This document shows, piece after piece, positions 53,884 through 62,037 of a stretch of 64,000 nucleotides of DNA; positions within the stretch are counted from its first letter, which is position 1; every line of letters starts with the position of its first letter. Both the position numbers and the translations under genes were made by a program. The notes below the pieces were generated by a model, which saw only the letters and a program-made list of their open reading frames with translations, did no database searches and was not told where the DNA came from. Origin of the DNA: Treponema sp. (GTDB lineage Bacteria; Spirochaetota; Spirochaetia; Treponematales; Breznakiellaceae); assembly GCA_009782555.1 (NCBI GenBank), contig WRIV01000006.1, forward strand, positions 62,001 through 126,000, written 5' to 3'.

Positions 53884-54798
53884 ATGAACAATTACCTGGA
53901 ATTTAATGATGAAGTACAAGGAGCCATGGAAACGGGACTTCCGGTGGTTGCCCTGGAAACGATGATTATTTCCCATGGATTGGGCTACCCGGATAATCTG
54001 GAATGCGGGCAAAACTGCGAAAAGATAATCCGGGAAGAAGGGGCGGTGCCGGCAGCCATTGGCATTGTAAAGGGAAAAATCAGGGTTGGCCTGACCGCCG
54101 GGGAACTGCAGTATTTTGCCGAACACCTGGATATACCCAAATGCAGCCGCCGGGACCTAGCAATAGTAACTGCCCAGGGCGGCTATGGAGCCGTCACCGC
54201 AGCAGCTACGATGATGGCCGCAAAGATGGCGGGGATCCGCTTTTTTGCCGGCGGCGGAATCGGAGGAGTTCACCGCGGAGCCCAGCAAACTTTTGACATC
54301 TCCGCTGATTTGGAAGAACTGGCAAAAACCGGTGTGGCGATGATCTGTTCCGGGGTCACGGCAATCTTGGATATACCTTTGACGCTGGAATACCTGGAAG
54401 CTGCGGGAGTTACGGTACTGGGCTTCCAGACCGGTGAATTTCCCGCCTTCTATACCCGTAAATCAGGATGTGCCGTGGATTACCGGGTGGAAACCCCCGA
54501 AGAAGCGGCCCGGATAGTAAAAGCCAAAACTGCCCTGGGAATAGAAAACGGTATTCTTATCACCGTGCCAATTCCGGAAAAAGATACCCTTAACCCTGTT
54601 TTTGTTAACGACAATATTGAGCGGGCCCTGGTACAGGCGGATGATCAGGGAATCCGGGGAAAAGCAATTACCCCCTTTTTATTGGCGGAACTCCATCGCA
54701 CCACCGGAGGTAAAACCGCGGCGGCAAATAAGGCTCTGGTTTACAATAACTGCCGTACCGCCGCCCGAATAGCAGCGGCTTATGTCAAATTATTGTAG
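53884..54798 (+). CDS. psuG: Pseudouridine-5'-phosphate glycosidase
   Basis: PsuG splits pseudouridine phosphate into uracil and ribose-5-phosphate. The 304-residue product has VVALETMIISHGLGYP near residue 20, REEGAVPAAIGI, TAQGGYGAVTAAATM and FFAGGGIGGVHRGAQ, all conserved. GGAG precedes the ATG. The kinase partner PsuK is not adjacent. Confidence 0.94.
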   Translation: MNNYLEFNDEVQGAMETGLPVVALETMIISHGLGYPDNLECGQNCEKIIREEGAVPAAIGIVKGKIRVGLTAGELQYFAEHLDIPKCSRRDLAIVTAQGGYGAVTAAATMMAAKMAGIRFFAGGGIGGVHRGAQQTFDISADLEELAKTGVAMICSGVTAILDIPLTLEYLEAAGVTVLGFQTGEFPAFYTRKSGCAVDYRVETPEEAARIVKAKTALGIENGILITVPIPEKDTLNPVFVNDNIERALVQADDQGIRGKAITPFLLAELHRTTGGKTAAANKALVYNNCRTAARIAAAYVKLL

Positions 54799-54833
54799 GC
54801 TTTCTCAATGATAAATATGAACAGGGTAGGCCC

Positions 54834-55130
54834 TTAATCGTGGGCGGGGTTTTTTCGGACCCGATCTATGGCCTTGGTCACCGAATCTTTTAGAGACTTG
54901 GCATAGGACGATTCACTCATGGCCTGAGCCGCATACTGGGTTCCCAAAAGAGATACGCGGTACAGGGGTTTTACCGCATTCAGCGCCATGGCGGCCATGT
55001 CTACTACACAGGTCTCGCAGCGGCAAATAGGCCCCTTGCGGACATCAAGCTGGCGGCCCAGCTCTTCTACCACCAGCTTTTCCGATTCATTTTTCAAAAT
55101 TTCAAAATCAAAGGTATCAACAAAAGCCAT
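54834..55130 (-). CDS. ComFB-like protein
   Basis: The 98-residue protein has the ComFB core CRCETCVVDMAAMALNAVKPLYRVSLLG, with three cysteines and the DMAAMALN helix, near residues 36-62. ComFB domains may bind cyclic dinucleotides in some bacteria, as reported for cyanobacterial members. Whether that holds here is unknown. It follows dnaB with 26 bases between the genes. Confidence 0.8.
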   Translation of the reverse strand: MAFVDTFDFEILKNESEKLVVEELGRQLDVRKGPICRCETCVVDMAAMALNAVKPLYRVSLLGTQYAAQAMSESSYAKSLKDSVTKAIDRVRKNPAHD

Positions 55131-55156
55131 AGATTCCTCCCCCCATAACTATAACA

Positions 55157-56494
55157 CTATTGATAACCTTTTGCCAGAGATTCAAACCGGGCATACCGGG
55201 GGATAAAAACAATATCAACTTTTCCCACCGGGCCGTTACGCTGTTTGGCAATGATCAATTCTGTTTTGCCGTCCCCTTCCTTACCGGGCTTTACATCGGT
55301 TTCCCGTTCCCGGTGGAGAAACATCACCAAATCTGCATCCTGTTCGATAGAACCGGACTCGCGGATATCGGCCAGGTTGGGCTGCTTTCCTTCCGCATCG
55401 CGGCGAAGCTGGGAAAGGGCTACCACGGGAATTTCCAGTTCACGGGCCAGGCTCTTAAGAGATCGGGAAATTTCGGCAATCTGCTCATGCCGGGGTATGT
55501 CTCGGTTATCCGAGGTGATCAGCGTCAAATAATCGATAAAGAGTATCTCCACCTTGTGCTGAAAGCGGAGCCGCCGGGCCATTGAACGGAGATCCAGGAG
55601 TTTCATTCCCGGAGTATCCACAATAAAAAGAGGAGCTTCGTAGAGCCGTTCCGCAGCATGGTAAATTTTGGCCTTTTCGCTGCTGGAAAAAAAACCCTTG
55701 CGAATTTTTTCCGATTCAATCTTCGATTCAGAAGAAAGGAGCCTTAAGACCAGGGCTATATCAGACATTTCCAGCGAAAAAAATGCCGCCGGTATTTTTT
55801 TATCCATGGTGATATGGGAGGCCACAGTCAGGGCCAATGCTGTTTTTCCCATGGATGGCCGGGCTCCGATGATCGCCAGTTCTGATTTTTGAAACCCCGA
55901 TGTCATAGTGTCCAAATCGTCAAAACCCGAAGGTATCCCTGTATAGTTCGTTTTGGAATGGGACAGTTCTTCTATCCGTTCAATGGCTTTATTAACCAGT
56001 TCCCGGGTGCTTTTAAACGAAGACTGCAAACGTGACTCACCAAGTTCAAGGATCCGCTGCTGAGCCTCTTCCAGAATCATCCGTGCTTCCGTCGATTCAT
56101 CAAAGGAATGGGTGTTCATTTCCGCAGAAAGGCGAAGCAGGGCCCGCCTTAGGGAGCAGTCCTGAACCAGCAGCGCATAGTGATCGATGTTGGCACTGGA
56201 GGGAACCACATTGGTCAAGGAAGCCACATAGGCGGGTCCTCCGGCGGCATCCAGTTCTCCCATCCGGCGGAGTTCCGCCACCACCGTAATAATGTCCGCC
56301 TTTTGCCTGCCCTGATTGTAGAGGTTCAGCACCGCTTCGAATACTTTACGGTTGGCGGTGGCGTAAAAATCATCGGGTCTAATGAACTGAAGAGCGGCGT
56401 CTATGGCATCGTTATCCAGCAATACGGCCCCAAGAGCGGCCTGTTCCGCATCATCATTATGAGGCGGAACCTTGTCCTTTAATGGAGCGGCCAT
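55157..56494 (-). CDS. dnaB: Replicative DNA helicase DnaB
   Basis: The 445-residue helicase has the N-terminal dimer domain (DAEQAALGAVLLD), Walker A GARPSMGKTALAL near residue 208, ILFIDYLTLI and the late DADLVMFLHRE motif. The length is typical. It is 22 bases after rplI. Confidence 0.97.
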   Translation of the reverse strand: MAAPLKDKVPPHNDDAEQAALGAVLLDNDAIDAALQFIRPDDFYATANRKVFEAVLNLYNQGRQKADIITVVAELRRMGELDAAGGPAYVASLTNVVPSSANIDHYALLVQDCSLRRALLRLSAEMNTHSFDESTEARMILEEAQQRILELGESRLQSSFKSTRELVNKAIERIEELSHSKTNYTGIPSGFDDLDTMTSGFQKSELAIIGARPSMGKTALALTVASHITMDKKIPAAFFSLEMSDIALVLRLLSSESKIESEKIRKGFFSSSEKAKIYHAAERLYEAPLFIVDTPGMKLLDLRSMARRLRFQHKVEILFIDYLTLITSDNRDIPRHEQIAEISRSLKSLARELEIPVVALSQLRRDAEGKQPNLADIRESGSIEQDADLVMFLHRERETDVKPGKEGDGKTELIIAKQRNGPVGKVDIVFIPRYARFESLAKGYQ

Positions 56495-56516
56495 ATTATG
56501 TACGCTTTATGCTGCG

Positions 56517-57155
56517 CTATTCTGCGCTGGCCGTATCTGTGGAAGTTCCGGCATTGGCCGCCGCTGGCGCTTCCGGTTCCCGGGGCGTTTCTGCGGCACC
56601 TTCTGATGCGGGTACATCCTCCGCCATATCGTCAACAGAAGGCACGGCGGAGTAAGTTTTGCGCCGTCTCCGCGGGGGAGCCGCGGGGGTCTTAGTTTCT
56701 GCTTTTACCGGCTGGCCTTCTACGCTAAGGGAACACTCGGCAGCGGCGTTCTCATAGAGCTTTACCGCTATTTTATATTTCCCCACACTCTTAATTGTAT
56801 TGCCGGGAATTTCGATCTTTTTCCGTTCAATCTGAAAACCCTGTTTAGCCAGTTCATCCGCCACAGTCTGGGCAGTAACGGCGCCATAGAGTTTGCCGTT
56901 GGTTCCGGCAGGCATGATCAGTGCCAGGGAAAGGGCTTCGAGTTTGTCCTTTAACCCCGATGCATCCTGCCGTTTCTGGATCTTCCGCGCCTCGATTTCC
57001 TCTTTTCGGGATTCAAACAATTTGATGGTCCTTTCGTTATACGGAAGGGCTATACCCCGGGGAAATAAAAAGTTGCGGGCATAACCCTTGGCCACATCTT
57101 TTACATCCCCTTCTTCTCCGAGGGCAGCCAGATCCTTGTTTAAGATTACCTTCAT
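56517..57155 (-). CDS. rplI: Large ribosomal subunit protein bL9 with C-terminal extension
   Basis: Residues 1-148 are a normal bL9 (MKVILNKDLAALGEEGDVKDVA, YARNFLFPRGIALPYN). A tail of about 64 residues rich in Ala, Pro, Glu and Thr follows, beginning with a basic patch PRRRRKTYSAVPSVDD. The usual length is about 150. The tail is probably disordered. A 7-base GC hairpin lies upstream (57186-57214). Confidence 0.95.
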   Translation of the reverse strand: MKVILNKDLAALGEEGDVKDVAKGYARNFLFPRGIALPYNERTIKLFESRKEEIEARKIQKRQDASGLKDKLEALSLALIMPAGTNGKLYGAVTAQTVADELAKQGFQIERKKIEIPGNTIKSVGKYKIAVKLYENAAAECSLSVEGQPVKAETKTPAAPPRRRRKTYSAVPSVDDMAEDVPASEGAAETPREPEAPAAANAGTSTDTASAE

Positions 57156-57185
57156 ACCAAGCTCCTTCTGTTGATTACCGGCAAA

Positions 57186-57214
57186 GGGGACGATCTATCC
57201 GTTCCCGCGTCCCC
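57186..57214 (-). terminator. GC hairpin in the yybS-rplI gap
   Basis: GGGGACG and CGTCCCC form a 7-base stem with a 15-base loop, 31 bases before the rplI start codon. It may tune readthrough from the upstream ribosomal genes. Confidence 0.35.
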
Positions 57215-57249
57215 GGAGTAGGGGCGGCCGGCTGCCGCAAACCGCGGCG

Positions 57250-58215
57250 TTATTCATTATTTTTAGGTTTTCTAAAGGAAACCCAATTATCCGCTATTCC
57301 CAGGATAACAAACAATCCCAGAATCATCCAATTTATTCCTGGTCTAAAGAGCAAAAAAATAATCCCCACATTGATGATAATACGAGGTAAGGGAGGAAGC
57401 CGGGAAAGAAAATACACCCCCACCGCTCCACCTTGAACAAGAAACAATGTAACAGAAAGAATTAAAAAATTCCAGCCGCCTATCTCCAAGAACTCAATAT
57501 TTCCGGTTTTGCCCAGTACGATCGCTCCCAGGGAAAAAGAAAGAATCCAAATAAAAAATGGATGCATCCGAAAGGCTAGAAAATTCCCGGGAGCGTTCCT
57601 CTGAGCCCGGCCAATAATGCGGCAAATCAATGAGGCAAATTGCCGGTTTAGCCACCAGAAAACCAAACAAATAAAGAGTATTCCCCCCCGCAGCCCTATG
57701 GCCATTATATTGGAAAGGGCCTCTTCCACAGAAACTTCAGGCCAACCGGAACCAAAGACTTCAAGTTGGCGGGCAACAAGCAGGTTAAACTGGGGATTAT
57801 TCATCAGCGAAAGGGAAATCGGCGATAGAATCAGGGTACACAGTACCGCTCCGGCGGCCATCCGATAGGGAATCTCCTGGTAAATCCAAAATTTGCTCAA
57901 GGGAGCATTAATCCAGGTAAAAAAAAGTGTTAGAGCTGAATAAAACAGAGCATTCCACTGCAGAATGGCCGGATTCTCACCCCGGTATTCATAGGCCCAC
58001 AGGGAAACAATAACATTAAGCGCCGTTGCCAGAATTCCCGCCGCCCAGACACTTTTTGCATCTCCCAAAAAAGAAGAGAGTCCCAGGGGCAGCAAAAAAA
58101 ATACAAAATACCCCGTCCTGAAACAGGCAACACTGGAAGCAGCGCCGGCAACGGCCAGGGCTGTCCGGAAAAAGGCCGGATTATTAAAAAAACGCCGGCC
58201 CTCGGGGTTTTCCAC
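57250..58215 (-). CDS. DUF2232/YybS-like membrane protein
   Basis: The 321-residue protein has about eight membrane helices. The sequence and position between rpsR and rplI match the yybS gene of Bacillus, a DUF2232 family member. The function is unknown. The GTG start overlaps the rpsR stop codon (TAGTG). Confidence 0.8.
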   Translation of the reverse strand: MENPEGRRFFNNPAFFRTALAVAGAASSVACFRTGYFVFFLLPLGLSSFLGDAKSVWAAGILATALNVIVSLWAYEYRGENPAILQWNALFYSALTLFFTWINAPLSKFWIYQEIPYRMAAGAVLCTLILSPISLSLMNNPQFNLLVARQLEVFGSGWPEVSVEEALSNIMAIGLRGGILFICLVFWWLNRQFASLICRIIGRAQRNAPGNFLAFRMHPFFIWILSFSLGAIVLGKTGNIEFLEIGGWNFLILSVTLFLVQGGAVGVYFLSRLPPLPRIIINVGIIFLLFRPGINWMILGLFVILGIADNWVSFRKPKNNE

Positions 58216-58535
58216 TAATCCGCCACAAAGGGGAGCAGGGCAATGATCCGGGCCCGTTTTATTGCCTGAGCCAGAACCCGTTGATGTTTGGCGCAGGTTC
58301 CGGTAATGCGGCGGGGGAGAATTTTTCCCCGTTCGGTGATAAATTTGCGGAGCATATCCCCGTCTTTATAGTCAATTTTCAGTTTCTGGGCGCAAAACCG
58401 GCACACTTTTTTCTTAAAATACACCTTGCCTTTTTGTCTTCCGGTTTTGTCCTCCCCTTCCCTGCCATCCATCTGAACATCCATGCCCCGATCCTGGCGA
58501 GGCCCCCGCTCTTCTATATAATTTTCATCAGCCAT
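58215..58535 (-). CDS. rpsR: Small ribosomal subunit protein bS18 with N-terminal extension
   Basis: Residues of about 40-106 are a normal bS18 ([39 protein letters not shown]). About 35 charged residues precede it ([17 protein letters not shown]). The cysteine pair C45/C48 with a later Cys could bind zinc. It is 23 bases after ssb. Confidence 0.95.
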   Translation of the reverse strand: MADENYIEERGPRQDRGMDVQMDGREGEDKTGRQKGKVYFKKKVCRFCAQKLKIDYKDGDMLRKFITERGKILPRRITGTCAKHQRVLAQAIKRARIIALLPFVAD

Positions 58536-58558
58536 TTCAAACTCCTTTTTTCCTCGTA

Positions 58559-58987
58559 TCAGAAGGGAATATCATCGGTAAAACCGTCATTGGATCCCAT
58601 AGGCGCTCCCCTGCCGTCAACGGCAGTTTCCTGCCGGTTAGTAAAGGACCCGCCATTTCCTGAATTACCTCCCAGAAGCTGGAGGTTACTGGCGACAACT
58701 TCCACTCTGGACCGGTTTTGTCCGTCCTGTTCCCAGCGATCCTGGCGGAGTTCCCCATCCACCCCCACCTGCTTTCCCTTGACCAAATATTGATTAAGGG
58801 CCTCTCCCTGCCGGCCCCAGAGCACAACATCGAAGAAATTAGGTTCCTCCACCCATTGATCCCCTGTTTTACGGCGGCGGTTTACCGCAATGGAAAATTT
58901 ACATACCGCCTGGCCGCCGGCGGTGTACTTGAGTTCCGCATCCCTGGTTAATCTGCCGATTAACACCACATGGTTAACATCCGCCAT
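58559..58987 (-). CDS. ssb: Single-stranded DNA-binding protein
   Basis: The 142-residue protein has an OB fold ([30 protein letters not shown]) and a flexible linker ending in the partner-binding tip DDIPF. It begins one base after the rpsF stop codon, the classic rpsF-ssb-rpsR order. Confidence 0.97.
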   Translation of the reverse strand: MADVNHVVLIGRLTRDAELKYTAGGQAVCKFSIAVNRRRKTGDQWVEEPNFFDVVLWGRQGEALNQYLVKGKQVGVDGELRQDRWEQDGQNRSRVEVVASNLQLLGGNSGNGGSFTNRQETAVDGRGAPMGSNDGFTDDIPF

Positions 58988-58988
58988 G

Positions 58989-59270
58989 CTATTCCTCGAT
59001 TTTCACAAAAAGGTAGCGTAAAAGGTTAGCATTGAGTTTAAAAACCTTGTCCAGAACGCTGACTTTGACCGGATCCAGCTTTAGGGTAAAAAGCAGGTAA
59101 CGGCCCCTTTTCCGTTTTTTGATTTCATAAGCCAGGTCCCGGTCGCCTTTTTCATCGGTCTTAAGAATTTCCGCCCCTTGGGCAGCAAGGTCCGCCAGAA
59201 CAGTTTCCTTCCCGGCATGGTACTGATCTTCTTCCAGGGGGAAGATGACCGTAAGCTCATACTGATGCAT
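58989..59270 (-). CDS. rpsF: Small ribosomal subunit protein bS6
   Basis: The 93-residue protein matches bS6 (MHQYELTVIFPLEED, KGDRDLAYEIKKRKRGRYLLF). ATG 59270 follows AGGAGG. The ORF-track extension has no ribosomal features. It heads the rpsF operon. Confidence 0.95.
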   Translation of the reverse strand: MHQYELTVIFPLEEDQYHAGKETVLADLAAQGAEILKTDEKGDRDLAYEIKKRKRGRYLLFTLKLDPVKVSVLDKVFKLNANLLRYLFVKIEE

Positions 59271-59338
59271 AGGTCCTCCTTTCGGACTAAATTTCCGCCC
59301 TACAGACGGCGATCCGCCTCTGGGGCGGATAAAGAGGT
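59271..59338 (-). ncRNA. Structured rpsF leader, possible S6:S18 autoregulation site
   Basis: The leader between the promoter and rpsF contains a 7-base stem (ATCCGCC/GGCGGAT, 59312-59330), a GGGCGG stretch and a CCGAAAGG just before the ribosome site. Many bacteria control rpsF by binding the S6:S18 pair to a leader that mimics 16S rRNA. The fit here is by eye only. Confidence 0.35.
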
Positions 59339-59344
59339 AAGGAT

Positions 59345-59373
59345 ACCTTACCAAAAACATAAAACTCTGTCAA
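59345..59373 (-). promoter_or_regulatory. Promoter of the rpsF operon
   Basis: A perfect TTGACA and TAAGGT are 17 bases apart on the minus strand, about 75 bases before the rpsF start codon. Confidence 0.5.
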
Positions 59374-59387
59374 TACTGGCGGCGGTG

Positions 59388-59846
59388 ATGCCGAGAATTA
59401 AAGATATGAACAAACATACAAATTTTGAAGATAATATTTTTATTTTAAATATACGAATCAGGATGATTCAAGACCTTCTGATACTGGATACTGATGCGGA
59501 ACTCTTCCTTAACAAAACCCTGGACGATTTGGATTTTATCGATTCCACTCTGAATATTCTTTTTGCCAATCTAAAGGATAATTACCGTCTTATCGAACGG
59601 GACAAACAGTTCCACAATCTGGTCGAAACAGAACGGCAGTTCTGCGAGGTGCTGAACGAACTGGAAGAGGGGGAAGGAAACATTTCTGCCCTCCAGCATC
59701 CGCATCTGCGGGAACGGATCGTCTATTTGGTGAACCATTCTCTGGACAGACAACATTCCCTTAAAGACCTTATCGCAGATGGAAAACAATTAACCATGGA
59801 ACCTGTGGTAGGCTACGACGAACTTCACGAACTATTAAGCTCTTGA
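59388..59846 (+). CDS. Helical protein of unknown function upstream of rsmD
   Basis: The 152-residue acidic, helix-rich protein (NLVETERQFCEVLNELEEG) has no signal or membrane segment. I do not recognise the family. The start is ATG 59388 or ATG 59406, neither with a strong ribosome site. The start is not certain because the ORF track runs back through the rpsF promoter. It leads directly into rsmD. Confidence 0.65.
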   Translation: MPRIKDMNKHTNFEDNIFILNIRIRMIQDLLILDTDAELFLNKTLDDLDFIDSTLNILFANLKDNYRLIERDKQFHNLVETERQFCEVLNELEEGEGNISALQHPHLRERIVYLVNHSLDRQHSLKDLIADGKQLTMEPVVGYDELHELLSS

Positions 59847-59851
59847 AAGCT

Positions 59852-60400
59852 ATGGGACATCTCAGTATCCCTCCGGTGATCCGGATCACCGGAGGGATAC
59901 TAAAAGGCAGAACCATCCCGGTCCCCGGCGGTGCCATCCGGCCTGCCATGGACCGGATGCGGGAATCGATCTTTGCCATTTTAGGAGATTTGTCCGGTGT
60001 TTCTTTTTTGGATCTTTTTTCCGGTTCGGGGATTATTGCCCTGGAAGCCGCTTCCCGGGGAGCATCATGTCTGGAAGCAGTGGAGTCAGACCCCCTGAAA
60101 CGAAAAACCCTCATTGGTAACGCCGCCCTGTCGCCTGTTAGGATACGCTGCCGCTTTATGGCTGTAGAATTGTACATCAAGCGGGCAAAAAGATCCTTTG
60201 ATTATATTTTTTGCGACCCTCCCTTTGCCTATCAATATAAGAATGAACTGATCGAAACTATAACGGCATCACCCCTTATGGACAAAGAATCCCTGTTTAT
60301 GTTCCACCACCCAAAGACAGAAGAACTCCAGAGGATCCTTGCATTGAAAGAAACCAGATCTTACGGGAATTCCGTGGTAGATTTTTTTGTAAAAACTTGA
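59852..60400 (+). CDS. rsmD: 16S rRNA (guanine966-N2)-methyltransferase RsmD
   Basis: The 182-residue enzyme has the RsmD opener IRITGGILKGRTI near residue 9, RPAMDRMRESIF, the SAM site FLDLFSGSGIIALEAASRGA and the catalytic-type FDYIFCDPPF. ATG 59852 is nine bases after a TTG that the ORF track uses. Codons 5-17 coincide with a 38-bp perfect palindrome. Confidence 0.93.
   Translation: MGHLSIPPVIRITGGILKGRTIPVPGGAIRPAMDRMRESIFAILGDLSGVSFLDLFSGSGIIALEAASRGASCLEAVESDPLKRKTLIGNAALSPVRIRCRFMAVELYIKRAKRSFDYIFCDPPFAYQYKNELIETITASPLMDKESLFMFHHPKTEELQRILALKETRSYGNSVVDFFVKT
59864..59901. repeat. 38-bp perfect palindrome in the 5' coding region of rsmD
   Basis: The half-site AGTATCCCTCCGGTGATCC is followed directly by its exact reverse complement, with no loop. 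It begins 12 bases after the rsmD start codon. Because it is symmetrical, both strands encode SIPPVIRITGGIL, which also explains the shadow ORF 59770-60180. Confidence 0.97.
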
Positions 60401-60425
60401 TTATTACCGTAAACTTTAGTATATT
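60397..60425 (+). promoter_or_regulatory. Sigma70-type promoter upstream of the TPR genes
   Basis: TTGATT and TATATT are 17 bases apart. The -35 overlaps the rsmD stop codon. The next start codon is 71 bases downstream. Confidence 0.55.
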
Positions 60426-60496
60426 GTATTTGGTTTTAGCATTGTAAAATTTAAAACCCAAGGTAAAATGGGGCAGGTAAGATTCAAGGCAAAAAA

Positions 60497-60838
60497 GTGG
60501 ATTACCAAAAGATTTTTGAACGTTTTGAAAGCTCCGAAGGATTTATCAAAGCAACCGTTAAACCTTCCGTAGACGGCAGTACCAAGGCGGCGCTTAACCG
60601 GAAGGGAAATGTCCTCTTTAATTCCGGCGATGCAGAAGGGGCCAAGAGAATCTTTTTAACCACCGGATATTCAGACGGGCTTTCCAGAGTCGGAGATTTC
60701 TACAAATCCAAAGGACGTATTCTGGATGCCCTTAAGATGTATTGGATAGCTCCGGATCGTACCAAAGCAGATCCCATTATACAGCAGTTGTCAGAACTTA
60801 TCCGGTATTTTATGAATGAAGAGGTCGAGGATGAATAA
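60497..60838 (+). CDS. Small helical protein upstream of TPR protein
   Basis: The 113-residue soluble protein reads as paired helices (NRKGNVLFNSGDAEGAKRIFLTTG then YKSKGRILDALKMYWIAP), close to TPR-like repeats. The GTG start has CAAGGC seven bases before it. Its 3' end overlaps the next gene by eight bases, so both are coupled. The role is unknown. Confidence 0.75.
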   Translation: MDYQKIFERFESSEGFIKATVKPSVDGSTKAALNRKGNVLFNSGDAEGAKRIFLTTGYSDGLSRVGDFYKSKGRILDALKMYWIAPDRTKADPIIQQLSELIRYFMNEEVEDE

Positions 60839-62018
60839 CGATAGTTCAGTTTTGTCTGCTTTGGAAGAACAACCGCCCTGCTCTTCCGAACAAGGGGGCG
60901 CTAATGCAGAGACAAATACGGTTATAAATGCGGGCGAGAACGAAGAGTCCATTGATATTTCCGGCCTGTCAAAACAAGGGTACCTGTTTCTACGGGAAAA
61001 CCGCATAGGTGAAGCATTGAGATGCTTTAATAAAATTTTGGAAATGGACGGTTATAACAATTATGCCCTTGTGGGACTGGGGGACGCCGCCAGAAAACAG
61101 GGGGCCAGCCGGAATGCGGTGATCTATTACAGCCGCTGCCTGGAATACCATCCGGGAAACAACTATGCCCTTTTCGGTCTGGCGGACTGCTACAAGACCC
61201 TTAATCAGTATCACAAAGCCATAGAAATCTGGGAACAGTACCTGTTACATGACGATCAAAATATCACGGTCCTAACCAGAGTTGCCGATGCCTATCGAAA
61301 GGTCCGGGACTTTAAACACTCCAAGGAAGTATATCTTAAGGTACTGGAAATGGAGAACTCCAATCCTTATGCAATTATCGGCCTGGGGCACCTTCACTAC
61401 GATTTTAAGGAATATCAGCATGCCCTGTTCTACTGGCAAAAAATGCTTGAATTAAATCAGGGGAATGTGGATATCCGTGTTCTTACTTCCATTGGAAATT
61501 GCCACAGGAAATTAAAAACCTTTGAAAAAGGCATAGACTTTTTTGAACAGGCTCTGGAACGGGATTCAAACAACTTTTATGCCCTTTTCGGCTTGGCAGA
61601 CTGTTACCGGGGAATGAACCAGCAGCACCGCTCTCTGGAATTCTGGAACCGCATCCTGGAACAGGATCCTCGAAACAAGGTGATCCTTACCCGGGCGGGA
61701 GACGCTTACCGGAATTTACAGGAACATGAGAATGCCAGCACCTATTACCAACGGGCCCTTAACGTTGAATTTGACACCTATGCGGTTTTGGGCCTTGCCA
61801 TGATTGCCAAGGCCAAGAGCAAATATGCCGAAGCCATAGAATCTCTCCGCCAGCTTATTCAGCAGGAACCTCGTAATCACCGGCTTTACATTGAACTCTC
61901 CGACTGCTGGTACCGCAAAGGAGAGCGAAACCAGGCCATAGAAGCCTTGGGAGAATTCCAAAGACAAGGGTTTAGAAATGCAAAAATTTCCGAACTCCTT
62001 GATTATTACAAAAACTAG
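60831..62018 (+). CDS. TPR-repeat protein
   Basis: The 395-residue protein has about nine tetratricopeptide repeats from residue 45 on (e.g. YALVGLGDAARKQGA, YALFGLADCYKTLNQ, YALFGLADCYRGMNQ). No signal or catalytic domain is seen. It should be a protein-binding scaffold. I chose ATG 60831, six bases after GAGG, over ATG 60816. Confidence 0.85.
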   Translation: MNNDSSVLSALEEQPPCSSEQGGANAETNTVINAGENEESIDISGLSKQGYLFLRENRIGEALRCFNKILEMDGYNNYALVGLGDAARKQGASRNAVIYYSRCLEYHPGNNYALFGLADCYKTLNQYHKAIEIWEQYLLHDDQNITVLTRVADAYRKVRDFKHSKEVYLKVLEMENSNPYAIIGLGHLHYDFKEYQHALFYWQKMLELNQGNVDIRVLTSIGNCHRKLKTFEKGIDFFEQALERDSNNFYALFGLADCYRGMNQQHRSLEFWNRILEQDPRNKVILTRAGDAYRNLQEHENASTYYQRALNVEFDTYAVLGLAMIAKAKSKYAEAIESLRQLIQQEPRNHRLYIELSDCWYRKGERNQAIEALGEFQRQGFRNAKISELLDYYKN

Positions 62019-62037
62019 GCCGTATCCGTTTTCCGGA

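Noticed and set aside
59770-60180. Minus-strand ORF of 136 codons over rsmD
   Set aside because: It contains the same SIPPVIRITGGIL string as RsmD because of the palindrome; it is a mirror artefact, and rsmD on the plus strand is clearly coding.
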